Assembly: GCA_018066125.1 (NCBI GenBank)
Contig: JAGHSA010000049.1
Span: 1-64,000, forward strand
Source of the DNA: Candidatus Cryptobacteroides onthequi
GTDB lineage: Bacteria; Bacteroidota; Bacteroidia; Bacteroidales; UBA932
Reading direction: 5' to 3'
Length of the DNA: 64,000 nucleotides
Both the position numbers and the translations under genes were made by a program. The notes beneath the pieces were generated by a model. The model saw only the letters and a list, made by a program, of their open reading frames with translations, made no database searches and was not told the origin of the DNA. Of this stretch, positions 19,940-28,513 are shown one piece after another; within the stretch, counting starts at the first letter, position 1; the number at the start of each line of letters is the position of its first letter.

Positions 19940-19955
19940 TCGTGCCCGTTCACGG
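19940..19955. promoter_or_regulatory. Predicted LacI-family operator, site 1 (kdgK / lacI)
   Basis: TCGTGCCCGTTCACGG lies between the divergent kdgK and lacI promoters, 8 bases upstream of the lacI -7 box. It shares the CGT-N-CACGG right half with two other sites (22856 and 47924) at nearly the same distance from a TAnnTTTG box. Of the three it is the weakest palindrome. It overlaps the -33 region of both promoters, which suits repression, including autoregulation. Confidence 0.7.
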
Positions 19956-19963
19956 AAAAGTAT

Positions 19964-19971
19964 TATATTTG
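19964..19971 (+). promoter_or_regulatory. -7 promoter box for the LacI regulator
   Basis: TATATTTG lies only 2 bases upstream of an in-frame ATG at 19974. That ATG would precede the transcription start, so translation probably starts at the next ATG (19989). Confidence 0.7.
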
Positions 19972-19988
19972 TAATGGAAACATCAGTC

Positions 19989-21044
19989 ATGGAAGAGAAT
20001 AAGAATATTACAATTATCGATGTGGCAAGGCGTGCCGGCGTTTCAAAAGGTACTGTGGACCGCGTCCTGCACAACAGGGGAGAGGTGTCCGCCAAGAGTG
20101 CCGAGAAGGTGAGGCAGGCGATCAGGGACTTGGATTACGAGCCAAATCTCTACGCATCTCTTCTTGCCACCAGGAAAAACCACGTCATTGCTTGTCTCCT
20201 TCCGAGATCGGTGAAGGGGGAGTACTGGGACAAGCTCAGGAACGGATTCGTGCAGGGTGGGGAGGCTGTCTCCAATCTCGGTGCCGAGGTGAAGATCTTC
20301 GAATATGACCAGTATGATCCCGAGTCGTTTGCCGCTGTCTGCTCGCAGGTGCTTGCCAGTGAGCCGGCAGGTGTGGTTCTTCCGCCTCTTTTCAAGAACG
20401 ACACGCTGCTTTTCACCGAAAAGCTCCACAAGGCCGGCGTACCGTACGTATATGTGGATTCAAGGCTTGAGGATGAGCACTATCTTGCATATTTCGGCAT
20501 GCCGACATACAGGAGCGGCTATCTCTGCGCATACCTTCTCACCGAGAGGTGTCAGGATGTGCCGAAGGTGGCGGTGATACGTATCACCAGGGACAAGACA
20601 CGCCGTTCGGACCCTACGATAGACAGGCGCGCGGGCTTTTCCGACTACATGCAGGAGATGTTTCCCGACAGTGAGATCATCAATGTGTTCATCAATCCGA
20701 ATGAGCCTGATGAGATAGCTCAGGTCCTGGATGTGTTCTTTGCGGAGCATCCGGATGTCAGGTTTGTCGTCATGTTCAACTCGCGCATACATCTGGTGGC
20801 CCCGTATCTTCAGGCACATCCTGTCGAGGGACGCCGTGTGATAGGCTTTGATGATCTTGACCTCAATATGGAGGCTCTGAGTTCAGGTGCTGTCACCGTG
20901 CTTATCGCCCAGCATACCGAAGCCCAGTCCAGCAAGGCTGTCGCCACGCTTGTCGATTATGTCGTGCTCCACAAGGAGCCTGGCAAGCGTGACAACTATA
21001 TGCATATGGATATCCTGACGAGTCTCAATCAGGAGAATTACTAG
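19989..21044 (+). CDS. LacI-family transcriptional regulator of uronate/pectin genes
   Basis: This 351-residue regulator has an N-terminal LacI helix-turn-helix (IDVARRAGVSKGTVDRVLHN, hinge with LDYEPNLYASLLATRKN) followed by a periplasmic-binding-protein-like sensor domain with FDDLDLNMEAL near the C-terminus. The start is set at 19989; the ATG 15 bases earlier sits almost on the -7 box. It is divergent from kdgK and convergent with uxaC. Three similar 16-bp sites occur in the divergent promoters kdgK/lacI, uxaC/uxaB and GH28/GH36, making them likely targets of this protein. The inducer is unknown: KDG, tagaturonate or galacturonate are candidates by analogy with other uronate regulators. 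Repression rather than activation is inferred from the operators overlapping -33. Confidence 0.9.
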   Translation: MEENKNITIIDVARRAGVSKGTVDRVLHNRGEVSAKSAEKVRQAIRDLDYEPNLYASLLATRKNHVIACLLPRSVKGEYWDKLRNGFVQGGEAVSNLGAEVKIFEYDQYDPESFAAVCSQVLASEPAGVVLPPLFKNDTLLFTEKLHKAGVPYVYVDSRLEDEHYLAYFGMPTYRSGYLCAYLLTERCQDVPKVAVIRITRDKTRRSDPTIDRRAGFSDYMQEMFPDSEIINVFINPNEPDEIAQVLDVFFAEHPDVRFVVMFNSRIHLVAPYLQAHPVEGRRVIGFDDLDLNMEALSSGAVTVLIAQHTEAQSSKAVATLVDYVVLHKEPGKRDNYMHMDILTSLNQENY

Positions 21045-21069
21045 CTCTGCGCCCCGGCTGCATAGTCAC

Positions 21070-21359
21070 CAAGGTGGAAGCAGTGGCTCCGCATGTCTCG
21101 TAGTTCAGCTGTTCTCACTTCGCGAGCCAGCTCTGACTCCTCGACGGTCTATGCCACCGCTTCCACCTTGCTGTCTTTAAATGCCGCCGGCTTGTCTGCC
21201 GTGCCTTCTCGGAAGATAGAGCCGGAAATCCGGCAGACAATCAGATGCGGAAGGCCGTCGAGGAGTCAGACCCGAAGGGCGAACTCCGAGACATTGCCTG
21301 GAGCAGATGTTTTGTCTGCCGGTTGGAGGGGCTATCCGCTGATTGTCTGCCGGATTTCC
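21070..21359. repeat. Intergenic element of interlocked inverted repeats
   Basis: The 333 bases between the convergent lacI and uxaC genes hold no plausible gene but three long inverted repeats. Pair A (18 bp, one mismatch) is 21070-21087 with 21153-21170. Pair C (16 bp, perfect) is 21132-21147 with 21255-21270. Pair B (21 bp, perfect) is 21224-21244 with 21339-21359. The left arm of C lies inside the loop of A and its right arm inside the loop of B, so the three cannot all pair as a simple nested fold. TTGTCTGCC recurs at 21192, 21312 and within B. It could be a small non-autonomous repeat, a recombination scar or a bidirectional terminator; no terminal T tract is seen. Confidence 0.8.
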
Positions 21360-21377
21360 TGGCCTTTCAGGCCCGGA

Positions 21378-22778
21378 CTAGAAATTGAAGTAGTTCTTGG
21401 CGTTGTTGTAAGAGATGTCCTGAACCATCTTGTGGATGAACTCCATCTCGCTTGCAGGGAGCTTGCCCTTCTCGATATCGGAACCGATCACGTCGCAGAG
21501 AATCCTGCGGAAATACTCGTGGCGAGGGTAGCTTACGAAGCTGCGCGAGTCGGTGAGCATGCCGACGAACCTGCTGAGCAGACCGAGGGCAGAAAGCGCG
21601 TTCATCTGCTTGCGCATGCCGTCCTCCTGATCGAGGAACCACCAGCCTGAGCCGAACTGCATCATACCCGGATATGAACCGTCATTGAAGGTGTATGCCA
21701 TGGTCATGAGCACCTCGTTGTCCTTAGGGTTGAGGCAGTAGAGGATGGTCTTGGCGAGACGTCCCTCGAGAGTGAGGCGGTCGAAGAAGCGGTGTCCTGC
21801 AGCGGCGCACTGTACATCGTGGATGGCATCGTAACCGGTGTCAGGGCCGAGGAGATTGAACATCTTGGTGTTGTTGTTGCGGATGGCGCCGATGTGGAAC
21901 TGCTGAGCCCAGCCGCTCTCTGCATCCATCACTGCGAAGTCGTGGAGTGTGGCACTGCGGAACTTCTCGAGCTCTTCAGCATTCGGGGTCTTGCCCTTGA
22001 GCACGTTCTTGAAGATCTTCTCGATCTCCTTGTCGGTATAGTCGGCAGCATAGAAAGTCTCGAGACCGTGGTCGGAAAGCTTGCAGCCCATGGACTCGAA
22101 GAAATCGTGCCTCTTGCGGAGGGCCTCCATGAGGTCTGCGTATGTGTTGATCTCCATGCCGGCTGCGATGGCGAGTTTCTCGATATATGTCTTGTATGAG
22201 TCCGGGTTCTCGATGGCCATGGCCTTGTCTGGTCTCCATGCAGGGATCACCTTGGTGCCGAACGGATGCTCTGCGATGTGCTTGTGGTATCTGAGGTCGT
22301 CTGCAGGGTCATCGGTGGTGCATACTGTCTCCACGTTGAACTTGCGTATGAGGCTCTGGCCGCGGAAATCAGGGGTGGCGAGCTTGGCGTTGCACTCTTC
22401 GAAGATCTCGGCCGCAGTGGCTGGGGAGAGGAGCTTGTCTATGCCGAATACTCTCGAGAGTTCGAGCTGTGTCCAGTGGTAGAGAGGGTTGCGCATGAGG
22501 TACGGCATGGTCTCTGCCCACTTCTGGAACTTCTCCCATGAAGACTTGTTGCCTGTGATATAGTCCTCAGAGACTCCGTTGCCTCTCATCGCGCGCCACT
22601 TGTAGTGGTCTCCTCCGAGCCAGAGCTCAGTGATGTCCCTGAACTGGTAGTTTTCGGCTATCATCTGAGGCACGAGGTGGCAGTGGTAGTCTATTATAGG
22701 CATCTTGGCAGCGCTCTCGTGGTACAGTTCACGGGCTGTCTTGCTTGTCAGCATGAAATTGTCGTCAATGAAAGGCAT
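21378..22778 (-). CDS. uxaC: Glucuronate/galacturonate isomerase (uronate isomerase)
   Basis: This 466-residue member of the amidohydrolase superfamily converts D-galacturonate to D-tagaturonate (and glucuronate to fructuronate). The metal-binding HxH motif is visible in IIDYHCHLVP (H32, H34), and length matches the family. The start is put at the Met of MPFIDDNF (22778) because the upstream in-frame ATG at 22811 lies on the -7 box. It is transcribed alone, divergent from uxaB-uxaA with a shared operator, and convergent with the LacI regulator across the repeat element. First intracellular step of the galacturonate branch. Confidence 0.95.
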   Translation of the reverse strand: MPFIDDNFMLTSKTARELYHESAAKMPIIDYHCHLVPQMIAENYQFRDITELWLGGDHYKWRAMRGNGVSEDYITGNKSSWEKFQKWAETMPYLMRNPLYHWTQLELSRVFGIDKLLSPATAAEIFEECNAKLATPDFRGQSLIRKFNVETVCTTDDPADDLRYHKHIAEHPFGTKVIPAWRPDKAMAIENPDSYKTYIEKLAIAAGMEINTYADLMEALRKRHDFFESMGCKLSDHGLETFYAADYTDKEIEKIFKNVLKGKTPNAEELEKFRSATLHDFAVMDAESGWAQQFHIGAIRNNNTKMFNLLGPDTGYDAIHDVQCAAAGHRFFDRLTLEGRLAKTILYCLNPKDNEVLMTMAYTFNDGSYPGMMQFGSGWWFLDQEDGMRKQMNALSALGLLSRFVGMLTDSRSFVSYPRHEYFRRILCDVIGSDIEKGKLPASEMEFIHKMVQDISYNNAKNYFNF

Positions 22779-22808
22779 GGTATATAGGTTTTTGTTGTTA
22801 TCCAGATA

Positions 22809-22816
22809 CAAAAATA
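22809..22816 (-). promoter_or_regulatory. -7 promoter box for uxaC
   Basis: The minus-strand TATTTTTG fits TAnnTTTG 31 bases upstream of the chosen uxaC start. No clear TTTG lies at -33. Confidence 0.6.
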
Positions 22817-22855
22817 AGCATTATTTTCTACAACCTTGCATTTTTTCTGCTATTT

Positions 22856-22871
22856 CCGTGCCCGTGCACGG
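22856..22871. promoter_or_regulatory. Predicted LacI-family operator, site 2 (uxaC / uxaB)
   Basis: CCGTGCCCGTGCACGG is an inverted repeat with perfect 6-bp arms (CCGTGC / GCACGG) around CCGT, the most symmetric of the three sites. It ends 9 bases before the uxaB -7 box and covers its -33 position. Confidence 0.78.
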
Positions 22872-22880
22872 ATTTTTTTC

Positions 22881-22888
22881 TATCTTTG
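22881..22888 (+). promoter_or_regulatory. -7 promoter box for uxaB-uxaA
   Basis: TATCTTTG fits TAnnTTTG and lies 37 bases upstream of the uxaB start. The -33 region is occupied by the predicted operator. Confidence 0.68.
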
Positions 22889-22925
22889 CCACATCAATAC
22901 TGAAAATCATATAAATCGTTGAAAT

Positions 22926-24368
22926 ATGGAAAGATTGAACAGGACAACGGCCCCTCAGGCCAAGAAGTACACAGAGAAGGTGATTCAGTTCGGAGAAGGC
23001 AACTTCCTCCGCGCCTTTGTGGATTGGATCATCTGGAAGACCAACCAGAAGACAGACTTCAACGCATCTGTAGTCGTCGTCCAGCCTATCGACAGGGGAC
23101 TTGTGGATATGCTCAATGAGCAGGATGGCCTCTATCATCTCAATCTCCAGGGCCTTGACGAGGGCAAGCCTGTGGACAGCATAGACATGATCGATGTCAT
23201 CAGCCGCGGTGTGAATCCATACCGTGACTTTGAAGACTACATGAAGCTCGCCGAGCAGCCTGAGATGCGTTTCATCATCTCCAACACCACAGAGGCCGGC
23301 ATCGCGTTCGACCCTGCATGCCGGTTTGATGACAAGCCGGCCCTTTCTTATCCGGGCAAGCTCACCCAGCTCCTGTACCACAGGTATGAGTATTTCAATG
23401 GCGACATGAGCAAGGGCTTCATCATCCTTCCTTGCGAGCTCATCTTCCTCAATGGCAAGCATCTCAAGGAGTGTATCTATCAGTATATCGAGCTCTGGCA
23501 GCTCGGAGAGGGTTTCAAGACCTGGTTCGAGCAGGCTTGCGGCGTTTACTGCACTCTCGTGGACCGCATCGTTCCGGGTTATCCGCGTGATACCGCCGAC
23601 CAGATCATCGAGAAGATCGGCATCGAGGACAAGCTCCTCGACAAGGGTGAGGTATTCCATCTCTGGGTGATCGAGGCTCCACAGGCGGTGGCAGAGGAGT
23701 TCCCTGCAGACAAGGCCGGACTCCATGTCCTCTTCGTCCCTTCCGAGGCTCCATATCACGAGAGAAAGGTGACTCTCCTCAATGGCCCTCACACCGTCCT
23801 CTCACCGGTCGGCTATCTCAGCGGTCTGAACACCGTCAAGGAGTGCTGCGAAGACGAGCTTATCGGCAAGTTCGTGCACAAGGTGATGTTCGAGGAGCTC
23901 ATGGAGACCCTCAATCTCCCTAAGGACGAGTGCCAGAAGTTCGCCGCCGACGTCATGGACCGCTTCAAGAATCCTTTCGTGAAGCATTTCGTGACCAGCA
24001 TCATGCTCAACAGCTTCCCTAAGTACAAGACCCGTGACCTTCCTGGACTCAAGACCTATCTCGAGCGCAAGGGCGAGCTCCCTCAGGGTCTCGTGATGGG
24101 CCTTGCCGGCATCTGCACCTACTACAAGGGCGGCAAGCGCGGAGAGGATGAGATCATCCCTAATGATGATGCTGCCATCATGCAGCTCCTCAAGGACCTC
24201 TGGGCTACTGGTGACGTGCGCAAGGTGGCTGAGGGCGTTCTCGGTGCATCTGACCTCATCTGGGGCGAGGATCTCAATGCCATCCCTGGTCTTACCGACA
24301 CACTTGCATCCGATCTGGCAGTGATCCAGGAGTCGGGCATGCGCATGGCAGTACAGGCAATCCTCTAA
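22926..24368 (+). CDS. uxaB: Tagaturonate reductase (altronate oxidoreductase)
   Basis: This 480-residue mannitol-dehydrogenase-family enzyme reduces tagaturonate to altronate with NADH. The N-terminal QFGEGNFLRAF motif is the characteristic nucleotide-binding start of this family, and FIISNTTEAGI and ELIFLNGKHLKE match the UxaB branch. The C-terminal half is the helical mannitol dehydrogenase domain. It is first in a two-gene operon with uxaA (10 bp gap) and is preceded by a TAnnTTTG promoter with an overlapping operator. A fructuronate reductase (UxuB) is a related alternative, but pairing with an altronate dehydratase favours UxaB. Confidence 0.93.
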   Translation: MERLNRTTAPQAKKYTEKVIQFGEGNFLRAFVDWIIWKTNQKTDFNASVVVVQPIDRGLVDMLNEQDGLYHLNLQGLDEGKPVDSIDMIDVISRGVNPYRDFEDYMKLAEQPEMRFIISNTTEAGIAFDPACRFDDKPALSYPGKLTQLLYHRYEYFNGDMSKGFIILPCELIFLNGKHLKECIYQYIELWQLGEGFKTWFEQACGVYCTLVDRIVPGYPRDTADQIIEKIGIEDKLLDKGEVFHLWVIEAPQAVAEEFPADKAGLHVLFVPSEAPYHERKVTLLNGPHTVLSPVGYLSGLNTVKECCEDELIGKFVHKVMFEELMETLNLPKDECQKFAADVMDRFKNPFVKHFVTSIMLNSFPKYKTRDLPGLKTYLERKGELPQGLVMGLAGICTYYKGGKRGEDEIIPNDDAAIMQLLKDLWATGDVRKVAEGVLGASDLIWGEDLNAIPGLTDTLASDLAVIQESGMRMAVQAIL

Positions 24369-24378
24369 TCCGGCGGAC

Positions 24379-25875
24379 ATGTCAGAATACATAAGAATCA
24401 ACCCGGCAGACAATGTCGCCGTTGCTCTCCAGGATCTCCACGCAGGAGATGCCATAGCGGCCGGCGACTGCCGGGTAGTGCTCAGGGAGGATATCCCTGC
24501 GGGCCACAAGGCCACCCTCTGTGATCTCAGAGAAGGCCAGGATGTCATCAAATACGGTTTCCCTATAGGTCATGTGACCCGCGACGCCGCAGCAGGCACG
24601 CTGGTGGACCACAGCTGCATCAAGACCAATCTCGAAGGTCTCCTCGACTACAGCTACACACCGGCTCTGACGGAGATCGCCCCATCTTCCAGGATGCGCA
24701 CTTTCAAGGGTTTCCGCCGCGCCGACGGACAGGTGGGCGTGCGCAACCAGATATGGATCATCCCTACCGTAGGGTGCGTGAACGGTGTCGCAAATACTCT
24801 CGCCGAGCGTTTCCGCGCCGAGATTGCGGGGCAGGAGTCTTCCGTGGATGCTGTCGTCGCCTTTCCTCACAACTACGGCTGCTCGCAGCTTGGAGATGAC
24901 CACCAGAACACCCGCAACATCCTTGCGGACATGGTGCATCACCCCAATGCCGGCGGCGTGCTGGTGGTTTCCCTCGGATGCGAGAACAACCAGCTCGGCG
25001 CGTTCCGTGAGCTGGTGGGCGAGGTGGATCCTTCACGCGTGAGGATGTTCGAGACCCAGAAGGTGGACGGAGACGAGATCGAGTTCGGCATGGATGAGCT
25101 CCGTGCCATCCATGATGCCTGCCGCAATGACGTCCGCACCGACGTGCCGGTGTCCGAACTTCGCGTCGGCCTCAAATGCGGTGGCTCCGACGGTCTCAGC
25201 GGCATCACCGCCAATCCTCTCCTCGGAGTTTTCTCCGACTGGATCGTATCTCAGGGCGGCACGACCGTGCTCACCGAGGTGCCTGAGATGTTCGGTGCAG
25301 AGACCATCCTGATGAACCGCTGCCAGGATGAGGCCACCTTCGAAAAGACAGTCAGCCTGATCAATGATTTCAAGTCATATTTCATGAAGAATGACCAGCC
25401 TGTCTATGAAAACCCTTCACCGGGCAACAAGGCAGGCGGCATCTCCACCCTTGAGGAGAAGTCGCTCGGATGCACACAGAAGTGCGGAAAATCCATAGTC
25501 AGGGGAGTGCTCAGGTATGGCGAGAGACTTTCGGTCAAGGGGCTCAATCTGCTCAGTGCCCCTGGAAATGACCTCGTGGCTTCGACGGCTCTTGCGGCCA
25601 GCGGATGCCAGATTGTGCTCTTCACCACTGGCCGCGGCACACCGTTCGGCACCTTCGTGCCTACGATGAAGGTCTCTACAAATACCCCTCTCGCGCAGAA
25701 GAAACCGACCTGGATAGATTTCAATGCCGGCGTCATCGCTCAGGACACGCCGATGGAGGAAGCAGCCGAGGCGTTTATCGAATATGTGCTCAAGATCGTG
25801 GATGGCGAGCGGGTCAACAGCGAAAAGAGCGGCTACCGCGAAATCGCGATATTCAAATCAGGAGTTACGCTGTAA
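24379..25875 (+). CDS. uxaA: Altronate dehydratase
   Basis: This 498-residue enzyme dehydrates D-altronate to 2-keto-3-deoxygluconate. It has the N-terminal SAF-type domain (~10-85) and the C-terminal catalytic domain with NYGCSQLGDD, VVSLGCENNQL, GLKCGGSDGLSGI and ATALAASGCQIVLFTTGRGTP-like features, all typical of UxaA. Length is normal for a fused two-domain form. The stop codon lies inside a terminator hairpin, so the operon ends here. It completes the galacturonate-to-KDG branch. Confidence 0.95.
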   Translation: MSEYIRINPADNVAVALQDLHAGDAIAAGDCRVVLREDIPAGHKATLCDLREGQDVIKYGFPIGHVTRDAAAGTLVDHSCIKTNLEGLLDYSYTPALTEIAPSSRMRTFKGFRRADGQVGVRNQIWIIPTVGCVNGVANTLAERFRAEIAGQESSVDAVVAFPHNYGCSQLGDDHQNTRNILADMVHHPNAGGVLVVSLGCENNQLGAFRELVGEVDPSRVRMFETQKVDGDEIEFGMDELRAIHDACRNDVRTDVPVSELRVGLKCGGSDGLSGITANPLLGVFSDWIVSQGGTTVLTEVPEMFGAETILMNRCQDEATFEKTVSLINDFKSYFMKNDQPVYENPSPGNKAGGISTLEEKSLGCTQKCGKSIVRGVLRYGERLSVKGLNLLSAPGNDLVASTALAASGCQIVLFTTGRGTPFGTFVPTMKVSTNTPLAQKKPTWIDFNAGVIAQDTPMEEAAEAFIEYVLKIVDGERVNSEKSGYREIAIFKSGVTL

Positions 25876-25886
25876 CTCCTTTTTTT
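25860..25886 (+). terminator. Terminator overlapping the uxaA stop codon
   Basis: A perfect 9-bp stem AGGAGTTAC / GTAACTCCT with loop GCT is followed by six T. The uxaA TAA (25873-25875) lies in the right arm, so terminating ribosomes would cover the hairpin. Confidence 0.85.
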
Positions 25887-25888
25887 AT

Positions 25889-25896
25889 TATTTTTG
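25889..25896 (+). promoter_or_regulatory. Possible -7 promoter box for the DUF554 gene
   Basis: TATTTTTG lies between the uxaA terminator and the next start codon, 22 bases upstream of it. There is no recognisable -33 box. Confidence 0.45.
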
Positions 25897-25918
25897 TCCT
25901 CCTCAAGAACTCGACAAC

Positions 25919-26602
25919 ATGATAGGAACTCTCGTAAACACCGGATGCATCATTGCCGGAAGCATAGTCGGCAGCCTTCTGAAGAAAGGACTCAGTGAAA
26001 AAGTGACCGAGACGCTCTTCAATGCGATGGGACTGGCTTCCCTCGCACTCGGGGCAAACTCATTCTGTCAGAACATGCCGAAAAGTGAATTCCCTGTCCT
26101 TTTCATCCTGAGTCTGGCCATCGGAGGCGCCATCGGAACCTCTCTGGATTTTGACGGCAAGGTAAAGAGATTCACGGAGAAGTATGCCGGTGAGGGACTT
26201 GCCCAGGGCATCATTTCGGCATGCCTGCTTTTCTGCATAGGTACATTCTCCATCGTGGGACCTATCATGAGCGCGACCACCGGTGACAACACATTCCTCT
26301 TCACCAATGCCACTCTCGATCTCGTGACCTCTATGGTGTTCGCTTCGACCTTCGGCATAGGCATGGTGGCATCTGCAGGAGTGCTGTTCTGCTGGCAGAC
26401 CATGTTCTACCTCATCGGCAAGTTCATCGCATCCGCTCCGATACTGGAGGGGACCTTCATCAATGAGCTGGCCATCGTGGGAGGAATCCTGATCATATCA
26501 TCAGGTCTCTCCATCCTCAAAATCAAAGAGTGCAAGACCCTCAACTACCTGCCGGCGCTGCTGGTTCCTGCACTCTGGTTTATCGTGAAGGGACTTTTCT
26601 AG
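25919..26602 (+). CDS. DUF554 family membrane protein
   Basis: This 227-residue, strongly hydrophobic protein with about six to seven membrane segments matches DUF554 (YdfK/YqgA type): N-terminal MIGTLVNTGCIIAGSIVGSL, central PIMSATTGDNTFLFTNATLD, and a C-terminal IVGGILIISSGLSIL. The start is at 25919; an open frame extends further upstream but only as overlap with uxaA. Function is not established in the family. It follows uxaA after a terminator and so may have its own promoter. A transport role is possible, but there is no evidence for a link to uronates beyond position. Confidence 0.85.
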   Translation: MIGTLVNTGCIIAGSIVGSLLKKGLSEKVTETLFNAMGLASLALGANSFCQNMPKSEFPVLFILSLAIGGAIGTSLDFDGKVKRFTEKYAGEGLAQGIISACLLFCIGTFSIVGPIMSATTGDNTFLFTNATLDLVTSMVFASTFGIGMVASAGVLFCWQTMFYLIGKFIASAPILEGTFINELAIVGGILIISSGLSILKIKECKTLNYLPALLVPALWFIVKGLF

Positions 26603-26617
26603 TCCCCTGTATGCGCT

Positions 26618-27613
26618 CTAGCGTCTCTTCTTGGGCGAGCGCGTCTTGGCTACTCCTTCAAAAGTGATCCTGACAGGGCGTATGGTTCCGTCAGGTTCGA
26701 AGTACATGCGGTCGACACATACCACCCTGTCGTTTCCGTCGGTCGCGCCGAGCGGATGACGGTGGTAGACAATGTACCATTCGTCCTTTCCCCTTCCCTT
26801 GAGGACTGAGTGATGTCCGGCTCCTGTGCCAACCTCAGGATCGGCCTGAAGGATCTTGCCTATGCGCCTGAAAGGACCGAAGGGATTGTCGGCGATGGCG
26901 TACGCCACGCAGTAGTTGTCCTGGGTCCAGCCGCCTTCGCTCCACATGAAATAGTACTTTCCATCTTTCTTGAGCATGTATGGCCCTTCCACATATCCCT
27001 CTGGTGTGATTTCCTTGTAGGTGCTGCCGTCCTCGTGCGTGCCGAGGCTGGTGAGGTCGTCGTTGAGTCTGACCACATTGCAATGCCTCCAGCCGCCGTA
27101 GTACATGTACCATTTCCCGTCATCGTCATGGAAGACGAACTGGTCGATAGGCTGAGCGCCGTTGTGGATCTCGCCGATGAGAGGCTTGCCGAGAACGTCC
27201 TTGAAAGGACCGGCGGGACTGTCGCTTACTGCCACGCCTATGCCTCCGATCTCGCCTTCATGGACGTCATTCGCTCCGAAATAGAAGTAGTATTTCCCAT
27301 CCTTTTCCACTACTGAAGGTGCCCAGAGCGCCTGCCAGAGCCAGCTGATGTTCTCGCTTGTGAGGACATTCTCATGCTTTGTCCAGTGGACAAGGTCCGG
27401 TGAAGAGAAAGCATCCATGTAGAGCTGCTCCCTGAATGGGAGTGAGGATGTAGGGTATATCCAATACTGTCCGTCGAATGTGGCGCCCTCAGGGTCGGCA
27501 TATCGGCCTTCGAATACAGGGTTGCCGCTCATGAGGCTCTTGTCATCCCTGCCGCTGCATGCCGCGAGCATGAGGACCGCCAGCAGTATCGTGGAGTGTC
27601 TGATCTTGTTCAT
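26618..27613 (-). CDS. Glycoside hydrolase family 43 lipoprotein
   Basis: This 331-residue five-bladed beta-propeller enzyme has a lipoprotein signal (LAAC, Cys 19). The expected GH43 acidic triad is visible: base Asp 40 in RYADPEG, pKa-tuning Asp 157 in PIDQFVF and acid Glu 209 in YVEGPYM. GH43 enzymes are mostly arabinofuranosidases, xylosidases or galactosidases; in a pectin context an arabinan or galactan side-chain activity is plausible but not determined. It is the last gene of the kduD-kduI-DUF4861-GH43 operon (21 bp after the DUF4861 gene). The C-terminus ends in a basic run (SPKKRR). Confidence 0.9.
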   Translation of the reverse strand: MNKIRHSTILLAVLMLAACSGRDDKSLMSGNPVFEGRYADPEGATFDGQYWIYPTSSLPFREQLYMDAFSSPDLVHWTKHENVLTSENISWLWQALWAPSVVEKDGKYYFYFGANDVHEGEIGGIGVAVSDSPAGPFKDVLGKPLIGEIHNGAQPIDQFVFHDDDGKWYMYYGGWRHCNVVRLNDDLTSLGTHEDGSTYKEITPEGYVEGPYMLKKDGKYYFMWSEGGWTQDNYCVAYAIADNPFGPFRRIGKILQADPEVGTGAGHHSVLKGRGKDEWYIVYHRHPLGATDGNDRVVCVDRMYFEPDGTIRPVRITFEGVAKTRSPKKRR

Positions 27614-27634
27614 GTCTGATATCTTTACTTTGTT

Positions 27635-28495
27635 TTACTTTGTCTTGACGAGGTCGAACCAGTCTGCTGCTGTCTTGATGTCTCCCTTGGTCCAGCATGA
27701 ACCGAACCAGTATGTGACTGTGTCTCCCGGCTTGACGTTCCTGATGCCGGCTAGATGCGGCACGCCTGTCTCGAGAGGAACGATCTGAGTCTCTTCAGGG
27801 AAGATGATACCGACTCCTATCATGCCGTCTTCAGGCTCGACCGAGGTGTCTGAAGCGTGCTCCCAGATGGCGAAGCGGTCCGCTTCGATGCAGCTCTCCT
27901 CCACTTCGTGGGTGAAGATGCCCGCAGCGATCGTGAGCGCCTCGAAATCACCGGTGTAGGTGTCTTCCGACATACAGAAATATGTGCCTGCCATGACTGT
28001 TATCTTCCTGTCGAGAGCTACCTGATGCCCGTCCACGTCCCAGGCAGGGTAGTGGAGGACAAAGACTATCTCTTCCTCATTCTGAGAGAGTATCTCATAT
28101 GAGCGGTAGTTGGTGGCAGGATAGATGATCTGACCTGCGACGAGAGGGGACGATGATCCTGCGCCGAGGCTTACAGCCACCTTGTAGCAGTCTTTTCCGT
28201 TGCCCCAGTCCTTGTGGTAAGACTTGCCGTTTTCCAGCTCGTCCTTGTAGCGCTGGTCTGCCACCAGCCCTCCCGGAGTCTTGACCCAGAGGTCCAGACC
28301 GGGTGATGTAGGGTTGCCTTCAAGTGCCTCTCCGTATGCGCGGTAGCACACGAGGTCGTTTTCGAAGATGAAGTCGTCTGCCCTTTCCGGGACAGCCCTT
28401 GCCATCACCTTCGCCTCTTTGCTGTCTGGCTTGCAACCGGCAAGCAGCAGCGCTGCAATCATCAAGGCCGACGCGCCTCTGATTATTCTATTCAT
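27635..28495 (-). CDS. DUF4861 lipoprotein
   Basis: This 286-residue lipoprotein (lipobox LAGC, Cys 21) matches DUF4861 by its start (VPERADDFIFENDLVCYRAYG), the YHKDWGNGKDCYKVAVSLG segment and an all-beta composition. I know of no established activity for this family, which is found in Bacteroidetes uronate and polysaccharide loci. It sits between kduI and a GH43 with short gaps (18 and 21 bp), so it belongs to the operon that handles unsaturated uronate products. Being a secreted lipoprotein it would act on oligosaccharides before KduI. An enzyme on uronate ends is a reasonable guess, not shown. Confidence 0.78.
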   Translation of the reverse strand: MNRIIRGASALMIAALLLAGCKPDSKEAKVMARAVPERADDFIFENDLVCYRAYGEALEGNPTSPGLDLWVKTPGGLVADQRYKDELENGKSYHKDWGNGKDCYKVAVSLGAGSSSPLVAGQIIYPATNYRSYEILSQNEEEIVFVLHYPAWDVDGHQVALDRKITVMAGTYFCMSEDTYTGDFEALTIAAGIFTHEVEESCIEADRFAIWEHASDTSVEPEDGMIGVGIIFPEETQIVPLETGVPHLAGIRNVKPGDTVTYWFGSCWTKGDIKTAADWFDLVKTK

Positions 28496-28513
28496 ATCTA
28501 TAGTCTATTTGAT

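Noticed and set aside
22821..23792. 323-codon minus-strand frame opposite uxaB
   Set aside because: uxaB is unambiguous; the antisense frame crosses the divergent promoter and operator and has no family signature.
26590..26606. Hairpin GGGACT / AGTCCC between the DUF554 gene and GH43
   Set aside because: Only 6 bp, overlaps the stop codon and has no T tract on either strand; too weak to call a terminator.
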